A stretch of 64,000 bases of DNA, taken from the NCBI GenBank assembly GCA_023450745.1, contig JAEXGR010000044.1, forward strand, positions 1-64,000, given 5' to 3'. The stretch comes from Synergistota bacterium (GTDB taxonomy: Bacteria; Synergistota; Synergistia; Synergistales; Synergistaceae). Every line of letters starts with the position of its first letter. Position 1 is the stretch's first letter. The translations under genes and the position numbers were made by a program. Shown here in pieces: positions 1 to 7,801 of this stretch. The notes beneath the pieces are model-generated. The model had not been told where the DNA came from and searched no databases. It worked only from the letters and a program-made list of their open reading frames with translations.

Positions 1-875
1 TGCATGATATTGAGGATGTCGCCGAAGCCGGTCCCCTCAACGAGGGCAAAGACGACGGCGATGAAGATGCCGACCCAGAGGGCGGGCAGGGCGGGCTTGC
101 GCATCGCGGAGAGGACGATGACCGCGAGGGGGGCGATGAGCGATATCGGGCTGATCCAGAATTCGGCCGCGAGGATGTTCTGAATCGCTTCAATCTTTGC
201 GTAGTCCAGCGTGCCGCCCGCGTAGCGGAAGCCGATCACAAACGTGATTATGACCACGATGACGTATGTCGGTCCGGTGGTCCAGCACATCGCGCGGATG
301 TGTTGGAAGAGGTCCGTGCCGGCGACGCCGGGGGCGAGGTTCGTCGTGTCAGACAGGGGCGACATCTTGTCTCCGAAGTAAGCGCCGGAGATGATGATGC
401 CTGCCGTAACGGGCGCGGGGATGCCAAGTCCCATGGCGATGCCGAGGAGCGCGATGCCGACCGTGCCGGACGTGCCCCACGAGGTGCCGGTCGCCAGTGA
501 AACGACCGAGCAGATAAAGAGCGTTGCAAAGAGGAATATTGAAGGCGAAAGTATTGAGAGTCCGTAGTAGATCATGCTGGGGACGACGCCGCTGCAGATC
601 CACGTGCCGATGAGCGGGCCGACGGTATAAAGAATGAGGCAGGCCTGCATGCCTACCATGATGCCGTCAATGACGCCCTTCTCGATCGTCAGGTAATCGT
701 AACCGAGATAAAATACGCCGATGAGCCCCGCCAGAAGCGCTCCCATAATGAGGACGATATGAATGTCCGTCTCCCATACGAGAACCGCCGCCGCTATCAG
801 GGCCGCAATTGCGAGAAATACGCCTATCGATAAAATCAAAGATGGTCTTCGCGGTTCGTGGTTGACTGTGCTCAT
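1..875 (-). CDS. nhaC: NhaC-family Na+/H+ antiporter (partial, 3' end outside window)
   Basis: A membrane antiporter that would exchange Na+ for H+ across the inner membrane. The reading frame is open from the ATG at 875 to the window edge, about 291 codons; family members are usually 450-500 residues, so the C-terminal part is missing. The visible part has repeated hydrophobic segments and the NhaC-like stretches GTSWGTSGTVGIALLGIA and GAYFGDKMSPLSDTTNLA, whose polar D, S and T residues are typical of the ion-binding half. The start is supported by AGGGAG eight bases upstream. A small hairpin (CACGGC/GCCGTG, 915-930) lies in the leader. Family call is firm; whether the substrate is only Na+/H+ or also malate/lactate (MleN-like) cannot be settled. 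Confidence 0.85.
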   Translation of the reverse strand, partial: MSTVNHEPRRPSLILSIGVFLAIAALIAAAVLVWETDIHIVLIMGALLAGLIGVFYLGYDYLTIEKGVIDGIMVGMQACLILYTVGPLIGTWICSGVVPSMIYYGLSILSPSIFLFATLFICSVVSLATGTSWGTSGTVGIALLGIAMGLGIPAPVTAGIIISGAYFGDKMSPLSDTTNLAPGVAGTDLFQHIRAMCWTTGPTYVIVVIITFVIGFRYAGGTLDYAKIEAIQNILAAEFWISPISLIAPLAVIVLSAMRKPALPALWVGIFIAVVFALVEGTGFGDILNIM

Positions 876-1188
876 GTTCTTAATCTCCCTTCACTGTCGT
901 TAAGATTGTTTGATCACGGCGTTTGCCGTGTTGCTCACGTTGCGGTGACGCCCTCCCCTCCTTTCGGGCATTGTTAAGAAATATGCTAAAGATAAAAATG
1001 AATATGCAGACGGCCGCGCTTGGCAGCTCTGGCGCTGATTGCCTGACGGGCATGCTTTATTTTTCTAATATTATAACGATGTTTAAATTAATTTATTTAT
1101 GTTATTTTAGATATTTTTTATAAAACATTTAAAAAGTAAATTTATCAGTAAAATAACCTGCGGCCGCAAAACCGCCTTAAATGGGGGC

Positions 1189-1231
1189 GGCGCGCCGCGT
1201 GATGAAAGTATTCGCGTATACGCGGCGCGCC
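1189..1231. repeat. Perfect 12-bp inverted repeat, 19-base loop
   Basis: GGCGCGCCGCGT at 1189-1200 is the exact reverse complement of ACGCGGCGCGCC at 1220-1231. There is no T-run after either arm, so it is not a normal intrinsic terminator. Role unknown. Confidence 0.6.
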
Positions 1232-1444
1232 AAAATAAAGGCGCCGTTTCGGTCAATGTATGAAAAATCTATCCTATCAGCGGTTATTTTTAATATATTT
1301 TATTTTACGAATATTAATTTAAAATACAGTAAAATACAATTATCGGCGTTTCCGCGCAGCCTCGGTTCTTTTTGCTTATAACGGCATAGAGACGCGGAGC
1401 GAAATTCAGGAGAGCGCGGCTGCCTCGGAGCAAACGCGTGAAAG

Positions 1445-1475
1445 GCCGCCCCGCGCGCCGGGCGGCGTATTTTTT
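1445..1475 (+). terminator. Terminator-like hairpin with T-run, no upstream gene
   Basis: GCCGCCC pairs with GGGCGGC and is followed by GTATTTTTT on the plus strand. No plus-strand gene precedes it in this gap, so it may end a small untranslated transcript or be decayed. Confidence 0.4.
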
Positions 1476-1553
1476 CAGGCGTCTTTGCGGCGTTTGGCGT
1501 AAATTGCCCTAAAAATATCAAGAGAAACGAAAGCGTTTTCCTCCGGTAAATGT

Positions 1554-1603
1554 TTGCCGCGGCCTTCCCGTTCCGCACGCGGGCGCAAGACGCCGCCGTC
1601 CGG
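1554..1603. repeat. Dispersed 50-bp repeat, copy 1
   Basis: Matches 2436-2485 at 40 of 50 positions without gaps, starting with TTGCCGCGGCCTTC in both. The two copies flank plsY in direct orientation. Confidence 0.5.
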
Positions 1604-1630
1604 AGCCGCTTGGCCGGCGGTCAGCCTCAT

Positions 1631-1659
1631 TTGACTTGCATTTCTCTCTATCGTAAAAT
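1631..1659 (+). promoter_or_regulatory. Sigma-70-type promoter for plsY
   Basis: TTGACT at 1631-1636, 17-base spacer, TAAAAT at 1654-1659. It lies downstream of the first possible in-frame ATG (1550), so translation must begin later, in agreement with the start at 1715. Confidence 0.65.
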
Positions 1660-1714
1660 TTACTATGACAACGAGCCTGTTTTCATCATAAAATTTCGTA
1701 TGGAGATGATCTTA

Positions 1715-2308
1715 ATGACCGCCGTCTTGTGGGCTTTTATCGGATACCTTGCCGGGTCCTGTCCAACCGGCTTCCTGGTCGCGAAATATATAAAGGGAGC
1801 CGACATCCGCGGTTTCGGCTCCGGCAATATCGGAGCGACCAATGTCGGCAGGCTGATGGGGAAGAGGTGGGCGGTCGCCGTCGCCGTCTTTGACATGCTT
1901 AAAGGCGGGCTCACGGTCCTCGCGGCTTCCTGTTTCGTCTCCGCGCCCGCGGTGCTGGCCCTCACGGGCGTATGCGCGGTGCTGGGGCATAATTTCCCGC
2001 TCTGGCTTGGATTCAAAGGCGGCAAAGGGGTGGCGACGACCTTCGGGGTGATCGGTTTCTATCACTTCTTTATGCCGTGGCCCGCGATTATCGGCGGCGT
2101 CGTCTGGTATGCCGTGATGAAGACGACGAAGTATGTTTCGGTGGCCTCCATGACAGGGCTCCTTGCCGCGGCCGGTCTTACGGCCTGCTTCGGCATGCCG
2201 CGCCCCTATACCGTCGCCTCGTTTTTCCTCGCTTTTCTCTCAATATGGCGCCACCGGGCGAATATCGCGCGCCTAAAGAAAGGGACAGAGTCAAAGGTCA
2301 AATCATAG
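1715..2308 (+). CDS. plsY: Glycerol-3-phosphate acyltransferase PlsY
   Basis: Transfers an acyl group from acyl-phosphate to sn-glycerol 3-phosphate, the first step of phospholipid synthesis, in the inner membrane. The 197-residue product matches the usual PlsY length. It shows the three family signatures: AGSCPTGFLVAKY near the N-terminus, GSGNIGATNVGR, and GHNFPLWLGFKGGKGVAT, the loops that carry substrate-binding residues between membrane helices. The start at 1715 has GGAG nine bases upstream; an in-frame ATG at 1700 is possible but has a worse site, and the frame open from 1550 lies before the promoter. PgsA, which acts later in the same lipid pathway, is about 1.6 kb downstream on the other strand. 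Confidence 0.95.
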   Translation: MTAVLWAFIGYLAGSCPTGFLVAKYIKGADIRGFGSGNIGATNVGRLMGKRWAVAVAVFDMLKGGLTVLAASCFVSAPAVLALTGVCAVLGHNFPLWLGFKGGKGVATTFGVIGFYHFFMPWPAIIGGVVWYAVMKTTKYVSVASMTGLLAAAGLTACFGMPRPYTVASFFLAFLSIWRHRANIARLKKGTESKVKS

Positions 2309-2635
2309 GCTGTTTAAACCTCCCCGCTGGCGGGCAGATTCGCCTTTTTGGCTCTTTTGGCCGGTGTGCGCCGCTGCGCCCGCGGATTTTTGATGCGAAC
2401 TTGTCCTGTGCGTAAACCGCTTCTGCCGTAAATTATTGCCGCGGCCTTCTTTTGCCGTGCGCGGGCGAAAGTCGCCGCTGCCCGGTATTACCCGCTCTTC
2501 AATGCTTTTATCAAAAGGCTCGAGGCGTTTGCTCTGTTTGGCGCGATGTTCTTATTGTGTTTTTAGTTTTATAGTGATACGATAAAGTCATAAATCACCA
2601 TTTAAGTACGTTAACCTATAGAGGGGGAAGTTACC
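2309..2635. other. Intergenic region between plsY and the zinc-ribbon pair
   Basis: About 330 bases. It holds the second copy of a 50-bp repeat (2436-2485) and nothing else I can name; no clear terminator or clean promoter was seen. Confidence 0.5.
2436..2485. repeat. Dispersed 50-bp repeat, copy 2
   Basis: Direct-orientation partner of 1554-1603 (40/50 identical). Its internal TTTTGCCGTGCGCG string also occurs in the hairpin at 50755-50768. Confidence 0.5.
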
Positions 2636-3121
2636 GTGGCATTTTTTGACAAACTGAACGACTTTGCAAAGACGATCGGAGACAAAACGAACGAGGCGAT
2701 CGAGACTACCAAGCTCCACAGCAAGATCAGTTCTGAAAAGTCGGCGGCTGCTGAAAAGATGAAGAAGATCGGCGAGTTTTTCTACGCGCAGTACGCGGGC
2801 GGAGAGACCGTGGACGAAGGCATCATCGAGCTCTGCCAGGGCATCGACGCCCATAATCAGGCCATCGCGGAAGCGCAGGCGGAGATCGGCCGCATAAAGG
2901 CCGCCAACGAGCCCGCGGCGCCGGCGGCTCCCGCCGCCCCCGCGGAGAAGGTTTGCCCCTCCTGCGGCGCTTCAAACGTGGAAGGGACCAAATTCTGCAG
3001 CGAATGCGGCACAAGGCTCGACACGCCGCCGCAGCCGGTAAAGCGTCTTTGCCCGTCATGCGGAGCGGAGGCCGAAGAGGGCGCCAAGTTCTGCAACGAA
3101 TGCGGCGCCAGGTTGGCGTAG
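2636..3121 (+). CDS. Double zinc-ribbon protein with helical N-terminus
   Basis: Unknown function. The 161-residue product starts with a charged, helix-prone region (about 1-95, coiled-coil-like), then an Ala/Pro linker, then two zinc-ribbon units: CPSCGASNVEGTKFCSECG (about 109-127) and CPSCGAEAEEGAKFCNECG near the C-terminus. Such CxxC...CxxC ribbons bind structural zinc and often mediate protein contacts. The start is GTG at 2636, with GAGGGGGAAG just upstream; no in-frame ATG is near. It is followed nine bases later by a second zinc-ribbon protein, so the two form an operon and probably work together. Confidence 0.8.
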   Translation: MAFFDKLNDFAKTIGDKTNEAIETTKLHSKISSEKSAAAEKMKKIGEFFYAQYAGGETVDEGIIELCQGIDAHNQAIAEAQAEIGRIKAANEPAAPAAPAAPAEKVCPSCGASNVEGTKFCSECGTRLDTPPQPVKRLCPSCGAEAEEGAKFCNECGARLA

Positions 3122-3130
3122 GGCCGAAGG

Positions 3131-3823
3131 ATGGGGTTTTTAGACAAAGCCATTTTCAAGGGAATAGGTCAGGCGGTCGAGATCGCCGTTACAGATAAGG
3201 TGCTTGACGCCGTCGCTCCCCAGGCCAAGGAAAATATCGCCAAAAATACGCAGATACTGAACGATGCCGCGGCGCAGCTGCAAAAGACGGCAGAGACTTA
3301 CGGCGCGGAGGCGTCGAAGAATGTCCGAATCTGCTCTTACTGCGGAACGGGTGCGCCCGCGCGCATGAAGTTCTGCTCCGAGTGCGGGAAGCCGCTTCCG
3401 GAGCAGACGCTTTACGAACAGATAATGTCCGCGCAGTCCCGCTGTCCGGGGTGTCAGGCGGCCGTCCCCGAGGGAGCGAAGTTCTGTCCGGAGTGCGGGA
3501 CCGCCGTGCCGCCGCGGGCGGCTCTGGCCGAACCATGCGAGTGGCCGGAACTTTACCGGCCCTTCCCTCTGTGGCGCTGCGGCGGCGCGGTGTCGCAGGA
3601 GGAGGCCGACGGAGGGCTGCACGTAAGGGTATCCCCCGCCTCGCCCGATGATTTTGCCATGTATCGCGAGGAGATGCTGGCGGAGGGATTCCGGTCCCGC
3701 CTTTCCGCCGCGGGAGGCGAATACCTCTGGCGCGTCGAGGGCGACTGCAAGTACGAGCTCTCCTGCGACGTCTTTGACGAGGGCGAGGGGCAGATTCACA
3801 TGATCTTTAAGGTTATTGAATAA
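3131..3823 (+). CDS. Zinc-ribbon protein with C-terminal uncharacterised domain
   Basis: A 230-residue protein of unknown function. Residues 1-65 are helical and resemble the start of the upstream protein (both open with an xFxDK pattern). Two zinc ribbons follow: CSYCGTGAPARMKFCSECG and CPGCQAAVPEGAKFCPECG. The last about 90 residues form a compact domain I do not recognise. The gene begins nine bases after the neighbour's stop with AGGATGGGG context. Likely a co-transcribed pair made by partial duplication. Not a transcription factor by any motif I can see. Confidence 0.75.
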   Translation: MGFLDKAIFKGIGQAVEIAVTDKVLDAVAPQAKENIAKNTQILNDAAAQLQKTAETYGAEASKNVRICSYCGTGAPARMKFCSECGKPLPEQTLYEQIMSAQSRCPGCQAAVPEGAKFCPECGTAVPPRAALAEPCEWPELYRPFPLWRCGGAVSQEEADGGLHVRVSPASPDDFAMYREEMLAEGFRSRLSAAGGEYLWRVEGDCKYELSCDVFDEGEGQIHMIFKVIE

Positions 3824-3846
3824 AGAATTTTGATGATATATAGCAA

Positions 3847-3876
3847 GGCCGCCGGCAGGCTTTCGCCCCGGCGGCC
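3847..3876. terminator. GC hairpin between convergent genes
   Basis: GGCCGCCGG pairs exactly with CCGGCGGCC across a 12-base loop, between the zinc-ribbon operon and pgsA. T-runs are weak on both sides, so it is at best a poor bidirectional terminator. Confidence 0.45.
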
Positions 3877-3905
3877 TCTTCATACCCGCGTATTCTGTCT
3901 GGCGC

Positions 3906-4451
3906 TCAATTGAGCAGGTCCGCGCCCTTTACCACGTAATCGACGCCGGACCACACGGTGAGGATGACGGCGATCCACATGACCGCCATTGCGTAGGGGA
4001 TATTGAAGATAAGCATTATGATTCCCACTATCTGGGTAACTGTCTTGAGCTTGCCGCCTTTGGAGGCGGCGATCACCACGCCCTCTGACGCGGCTACCAT
4101 CCGCAGCCCCGAAACGATGAATTCGCGCGAGACGATGACGACGACCATCCAGGCCGGAAAGCGGTGAAGCTCGACAAGCGCCGTCAGCACGGCGATAACC
4201 AGTATCTTGTCGGCGAGAGGGTCGATAAATTTCCCCATATTCGTCACGAGGTTCCTCTTGCGCGCGATATGTCCGTCGGCGGCGTCGGTTATCGAGGCGA
4301 TGATGAACACGAGCCCCGCGATGAGGTCTCCGATGTTGACGCCCTCAATGAACCCGAACTGCGTCCTCAGGGTCAGGAAGACCAAGATGACGGGCACGAG
4401 AAATACCCGCGACAGGCTCAGCATATTAGGCAGGTTCCATGGTGATGGCAT
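3906..4451 (-). CDS. pgsA: CDP-diacylglycerol--glycerol-3-phosphate 3-phosphatidyltransferase
   Basis: Makes phosphatidylglycerol-phosphate from CDP-diacylglycerol and glycerol 3-phosphate in the inner membrane. The 181-residue product opens with NLPNMLSLSRV, the usual PgsA start, and has the CDP-alcohol phosphotransferase motif DGxxARxxxxxTxxGxxxDxxxD, read here as DGHIARKRN...GKFIDPLADK; its aspartates bind the catalytic metals. Several hydrophobic segments follow. The ATG at 4451 has GGAGGAG upstream. It converges on the zinc-ribbon pair and lies after the terminator of the glycerol operon, so it is probably transcribed on its own. Confidence 0.93.
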   Translation of the reverse strand: MPSPWNLPNMLSLSRVFLVPVILVFLTLRTQFGFIEGVNIGDLIAGLVFIIASITDAADGHIARKRNLVTNMGKFIDPLADKILVIAVLTALVELHRFPAWMVVVIVSREFIVSGLRMVAASEGVVIAASKGGKLKTVTQIVGIIMLIFNIPYAMAVMWIAVILTVWSGVDYVVKGADLLN

Positions 4452-4555
4452 GGCAAAGATCTCCTCCGTAAAGCGTTGTTATACTGCTTGATGTTACGTG
4501 ATCCAAGATGATACGTTATTGATATTTATAACATAAAAACCTCTTTTTGACACAT

Positions 4556-4597
4556 AAAAAAGCGGGCGGCGGGGAATTTGCCCTCCCCGCTGCCCGT
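4556..4597 (-). terminator. Strong intrinsic terminator of the glycerol operon
   Basis: On the minus strand CGGGCAGCGGGG pairs with CCCCGCCGCCCG (one G-U) and is followed by a run of six T. It lies 24 bases past the stop of the DUF1667 gene. Confidence 0.85.
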
Positions 4598-4620
4598 TGA
4601 TATATCGACTTTTTTGCATT

Positions 4621-4974
4621 TTAGTATAATTCTTTGGTGGCGACGATATCCGTCTTTGTTCCGCAGACTCCTTTGATCATGACGTCGCCGATGTGGACGG
4701 GGAGCTGGGCTCTTGCCGCCCTGATCTCCGCGAGGCATTCAAAAATCTTTTCTTTGGCGATCGGCTGGGAAGTCTTGACGGAGAGCGGCATTTTGCTGCC
4801 GACAGCCTCCATCAGCGAGGTGACCATGCGCGTGGGGTGCGTCAGCTCCTCATTCGCGTATTTTTTGCCGATATTGCAGCTCTGCCCGCTGATGGAGACG
4901 ACGTCCCCGTCCTTTACCTCCGCCGTTATCTGGCAGCCCATCGGGCAGCCTATGCAGGTCAGCTCCCTTATCAT
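4621..4974 (-). CDS. DUF1667 protein of the glycerol-3-phosphate dehydrogenase operon
   Basis: A 117-residue small protein that regularly follows GlpA/FAD-oxidoreductase pairs in anaerobes. The N-terminus reads LTCIGCPMGCQITAEV, giving a CxxCxxxC set, with a fourth cysteine in GQSCNIG, a pattern suited to an iron-sulfur cluster or metal. Its likely job is electron transfer for the neighbouring flavoproteins, a role like GlpC in the classical anaerobic complex; this is inference. Its ATG (4974) overlaps the stop of the upstream gene by four bases (ATGA), showing translational coupling. Confidence 0.85.
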   Translation of the reverse strand: MIRELTCIGCPMGCQITAEVKDGDVVSISGQSCNIGKKYANEELTHPTRMVTSLMEAVGSKMPLSVKTSQPIAKEKIFECLAEIRAARAQLPVHIGDVMIKGVCGTKTDIVATKELY

Positions 4975-6233
4975 GACCGCACCTCCACGCTGACGGTGAT
5001 CTCCTTGGCTTCGGGGCGGTCTTTGAGCAGGGCCGTGTCGAATTTCAGGGAGACCATCTCTCCGGGGGCCAGTATGCGGTGCTTTTTCGAGATTATCTTC
5101 TTCCCTCCGGCCTCCGCCACCACGGAGGCGTCTTTATAAACGCCGCGCGGCCTGAACATCATCGTGACCTCTCCCCGCGCCGCGCGCGATATGTACTGCG
5201 GCACGACGCCCATGACCCCCGGCCCGGAGGAGACGGCGATTTTATCTCCGCCGCTCGGCAGCTCTCCCTTGATGTAGCGCCAGGCGTTCTCTCCCGCCTT
5301 TGCCGCCTCTTCGGAGACGAAGTCTACGAGGTCGTGAACGTGGAGGACGTTGCCGCAGGAGAAGAGGCCGTCGACAGAGGTGCGCAGCGATTCATCGACG
5401 ACCGCGCCGTTCGTCGCACCGGAAATATCGACGCCTGCCATGGACGAAAGCTCGTTTTCCGGTATAAGGCCGACGGAGAGCAGCAGCGTGTCGCATTCGT
5501 AATATTTTTCCGTACCGGGGACCGGCCTGAGCTTTTCATCTACCGCCGCCACCGTGACGCCCTCAAGGCGTTCCCGTCCCGCGATGTCGACGATGGTGTG
5601 TGAGAGCAGCAGCGGAATGCCGTAATCGTCGAGACACTGGACGATGTTTCTCTTCAGGCCGGCGGAGAAGGGCATCAGCTCCACGCAGGCCTTGACCTCA
5701 GCGCCCATGAAGGTCATGCGGCGCGCCATGATGAGGCCGATGTCGCCTGAGCCGAGGATCATCGCCTTTTTGCCGGGCATGATGCCCTCCATGTTGACGA
5801 AGCGCTGCGCGGTACCGGCGGTGTAGATGCCGGAACAGCGCCATCCGGGGATGCCGAGCGAGCCGCGGGGCCGTTCGCGGCAGCCCATCGCGAGAATGAC
5901 GGCCTTGGCCTCTATCTCCTCAAGCCCCGCCGTCCGGCTGACGCAGGTGATTTTTTTATCTTTGGTGATGCCGATTACCATCGTGCCGCAGCGGTAGGGG
6001 ATGTTGTATTCGATTATTTTGTCGATGTACCGCTGCGCGTATTCCGGCCCCGTAAGCTCTTCCTTGAAGGTGTGGAGGCCGAAGCCGTTGTGGATGCACT
6101 GTTTCAGGATGCCGCCGAGACAGTCTTCGCGCTCCAGGATGAGGATGTCGCGGCAGCCCGCCTCGTAGGCGGCCGCCGCGGCGGCAAGCCCGGCGGGGCC
6201 GCCGCCGATGATCGCCAGTTCCGCCTTACTCAT
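4971..6233 (-). CDS. NAD(P)/FAD-dependent oxidoreductase, GlpB-like position
   Basis: A 420-residue flavoprotein with an N-terminal FAD-binding motif (IIGGGPAGLAAAAAA), an internal second Rossmann motif (ILGSGDIGLIMARR) for NAD(P), the family ATG-like AMGCRERPRG, and a late FSCGNVLHVHDLVD. It resembles the alpha subunits of opine/glycine-type dehydrogenases and the protein found next to GlpA in anaerobes, where it probably takes electrons from the dehydrogenase and passes them on. The start at 6233 is preferred because AGGAGG lies nine bases upstream; a longer frame from 6254 has no such site. It overlaps the preceding gene by eight bases. Confidence 0.85.
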   Translation of the reverse strand: MSKAELAIIGGGPAGLAAAAAAYEAGCRDILILEREDCLGGILKQCIHNGFGLHTFKEELTGPEYAQRYIDKIIEYNIPYRCGTMVIGITKDKKITCVSRTAGLEEIEAKAVILAMGCRERPRGSLGIPGWRCSGIYTAGTAQRFVNMEGIMPGKKAMILGSGDIGLIMARRMTFMGAEVKACVELMPFSAGLKRNIVQCLDDYGIPLLLSHTIVDIAGRERLEGVTVAAVDEKLRPVPGTEKYYECDTLLLSVGLIPENELSSMAGVDISGATNGAVVDESLRTSVDGLFSCGNVLHVHDLVDFVSEEAAKAGENAWRYIKGELPSGGDKIAVSSGPGVMGVVPQYISRAARGEVTMMFRPRGVYKDASVVAEAGGKKIISKKHRILAPGEMVSLKFDTALLKDRPEAKEITVSVEVRS

Positions 6234-7677
6234 GGGGCGACGCCTCCTTTTCAAAAAGATAATGCGAGAGCAGCTTGGAGGCGCCGGCGGATTTTGTCAC
6301 TTCGAGCGGGTCAAGCCCCAGCTCTTCGCAGAGGATCTCAATCGTTCTTGGCGTGCAGAAGCCGGCTTGGCAGCGTCCCATGCCCGCCCTGACGCGCATT
6401 TTGACGCCGTCTGCGGTCCGCGCGCCGACGGGGCGGCGTATCGCCTGGCGTATCTCGGCCTCCGTCACGGTTTCGCAGCGGCAGGCCACCTTGGCGTAGT
6501 CGGGGTTGGCCGCGATCGCGCGCGCCCGCTCTTCGTTCGACATCTCCCTAAACGGGGGAATGGCGCGGCGCAAGGGGTCAAAACGCGGATTCTTCGCCGC
6601 CGAGAGCCTGTCGGCGATCAGCTCGGCCAGATAACACCCGATCGCGGGAGCGGAGGTGAGCCCCGGCGATTCGACGCCGCCGGCGTTGAAAAACAATTCC
6701 GCGTCGGGAGCCTCTCCGAGGATGAAGTCGTCCCTGTCGCAGTGGGCGCGTATTCCCGCGAAGGTCGTGATGAAGGCGCGCGCGGGCAGCTCCTCCCAGG
6801 TCTTGAAAGCTCCTGCGAGCACCTTGTCGAGGCCGGAACGGGTCGTCCGCGTGTCGTCGCGTTCCTCGATATCCTCGGCGGTGGGGCCGGCCAGCAGCGT
6901 GCCGTCCACGGTGGGGGTGACGAGGATGCCCTTTCCCATCTTCGTGGGCAGCTGGAAGATCGCGGCGTTGAAATATCCGGCGTATTTTTTATCCACGATG
7001 TAATACTCGCCGCGGCGCGGCGTGATGCGGAACTTGTCCTCGGAGACCATATTGTTGATCTCGTCGGAATGGACGCCGGCGCAGTTTACCACGGCGGAGG
7101 CGCGGAAGGTTCCTCCCCCGCTTACAACGCGCCATGCGCCGCTCTCTTTTTTTACCTCCGTCACGGCGGCCTCTCTGATAAAGGTCACCCCATTGCGCGC
7201 GGCGTTTTCCGCGTAGGCGATCGTAAGGCCGTAGGGGCAGACGATGCCTCCCGTCTCCACGAGCAGCGCTCTGGCGGCTTTCCTTGAGATGTGCGGCTCC
7301 CTGCGCCAGATCTCTTCGGCGCCGATTATCGAAAGCTTGGGAACGCCGTTCTTTTGGCCGCGTTCCAGCAGTTCGTCAAGCTTGGAGTCGTCCTCGCCGC
7401 TGAAAGAGACGACGAGCGAGCTGTTCCATTTGTACGGGACTTCCAGCTCCGAACAGACGCGGTCGAACATCGCGTTGCCGGCGACATTGTACTTCGCCTT
7501 GAGCGTTCCCGGCTTGGCGTCGTAGCCGCCGTGGATGATCGCGGTATTCGCCCTGCTCTGGCCGGCGCAGATGTCCGACGATTTTTCCAGCAGAAGGATT
7601 TTGAGGCGATAGCGTGAGAGCTCACGGGCAACGGCGCACCCCACGACGCCGCCTCCGATGATCAAGACGTCATACAT
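6226..7677 (-). CDS. glpA: Glycerol-3-phosphate dehydrogenase-type FAD oxidoreductase (GlpA-like) with BFD-like [2Fe-2S] domain
   Basis: Oxidises glycerol 3-phosphate to dihydroxyacetone phosphate. The 483-residue chain begins with the FAD motif VLIIGGGVVGCAVARELS and has DAO-fold features (KSSDICAGQSRANTAIIHGG). The C-terminal about 90 residues carry CRCETVTEAEIRQAI and a later CQAGFC, the four-cysteine BFD-like cluster site seen in GlpA and related dehydrogenases. The start at 7677 follows GGAAGGG by ten bases; the frame extends further upstream without a good site. It follows glpK after 124 bases that form a large hairpin, and overlaps the next gene. Substrate assignment rests on glpK being in the operon. 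Confidence 0.87.
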   Translation of the reverse strand: MYDVLIIGGGVVGCAVARELSRYRLKILLLEKSSDICAGQSRANTAIIHGGYDAKPGTLKAKYNVAGNAMFDRVCSELEVPYKWNSSLVVSFSGEDDSKLDELLERGQKNGVPKLSIIGAEEIWRREPHISRKAARALLVETGGIVCPYGLTIAYAENAARNGVTFIREAAVTEVKKESGAWRVVSGGGTFRASAVVNCAGVHSDEINNMVSEDKFRITPRRGEYYIVDKKYAGYFNAAIFQLPTKMGKGILVTPTVDGTLLAGPTAEDIEERDDTRTTRSGLDKVLAGAFKTWEELPARAFITTFAGIRAHCDRDDFILGEAPDAELFFNAGGVESPGLTSAPAIGCYLAELIADRLSAAKNPRFDPLRRAIPPFREMSNEERARAIAANPDYAKVACRCETVTEAEIRQAIRRPVGARTADGVKMRVRAGMGRCQAGFCTPRTIEILCEELGLDPLEVTKSAGASKLLSHYLFEKEASPHE

Positions 7678-7725
7678 TAATATCATGCCCTTCCAGTTGC
7701 GTGGATGTTCTGCCTGTCTTAATGG

Positions 7726-7768
7726 GACGGGGCAGGCCCGCCCTTTTGCGAGCCTGCCGTGCCCCGTC
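7726..7768 (-). promoter_or_regulatory. Large hairpin between glpK and glpA
   Basis: GACGGGGCAGGC at 7726-7737 pairs with the arm at 7752-7768. On the operon (minus) strand no T-run follows, so it may be an mRNA processing or stability element that sets the ratio of kinase to dehydrogenase; on the plus strand TTTT follows but there is no gene to end. Confidence 0.4.
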
Positions 7769-7801
7769 TGTTTTGTAATATCGGTATGCTGAAGCTGCTG
7801 A

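Larger units (their letters stand above)
876..1630. other. Long intergenic region, no gene seen
   Basis: About 750 bases between divergent nhaC and plsY. It contains AT-rich tracts near 1080-1145 and 1285-1345, a 12-bp inverted repeat at 1189-1231 and a GC hairpin with a T-run at 1445-1475. Short open frames here have no ribosome site or recognisable protein and are not called. Confidence 0.6.

Noticed and set aside
1550..1714. Upstream extension of plsY from ATG 1550
   Set aside because: The promoter at 1631-1659 lies after this codon and the extension has no homology to PlsY.
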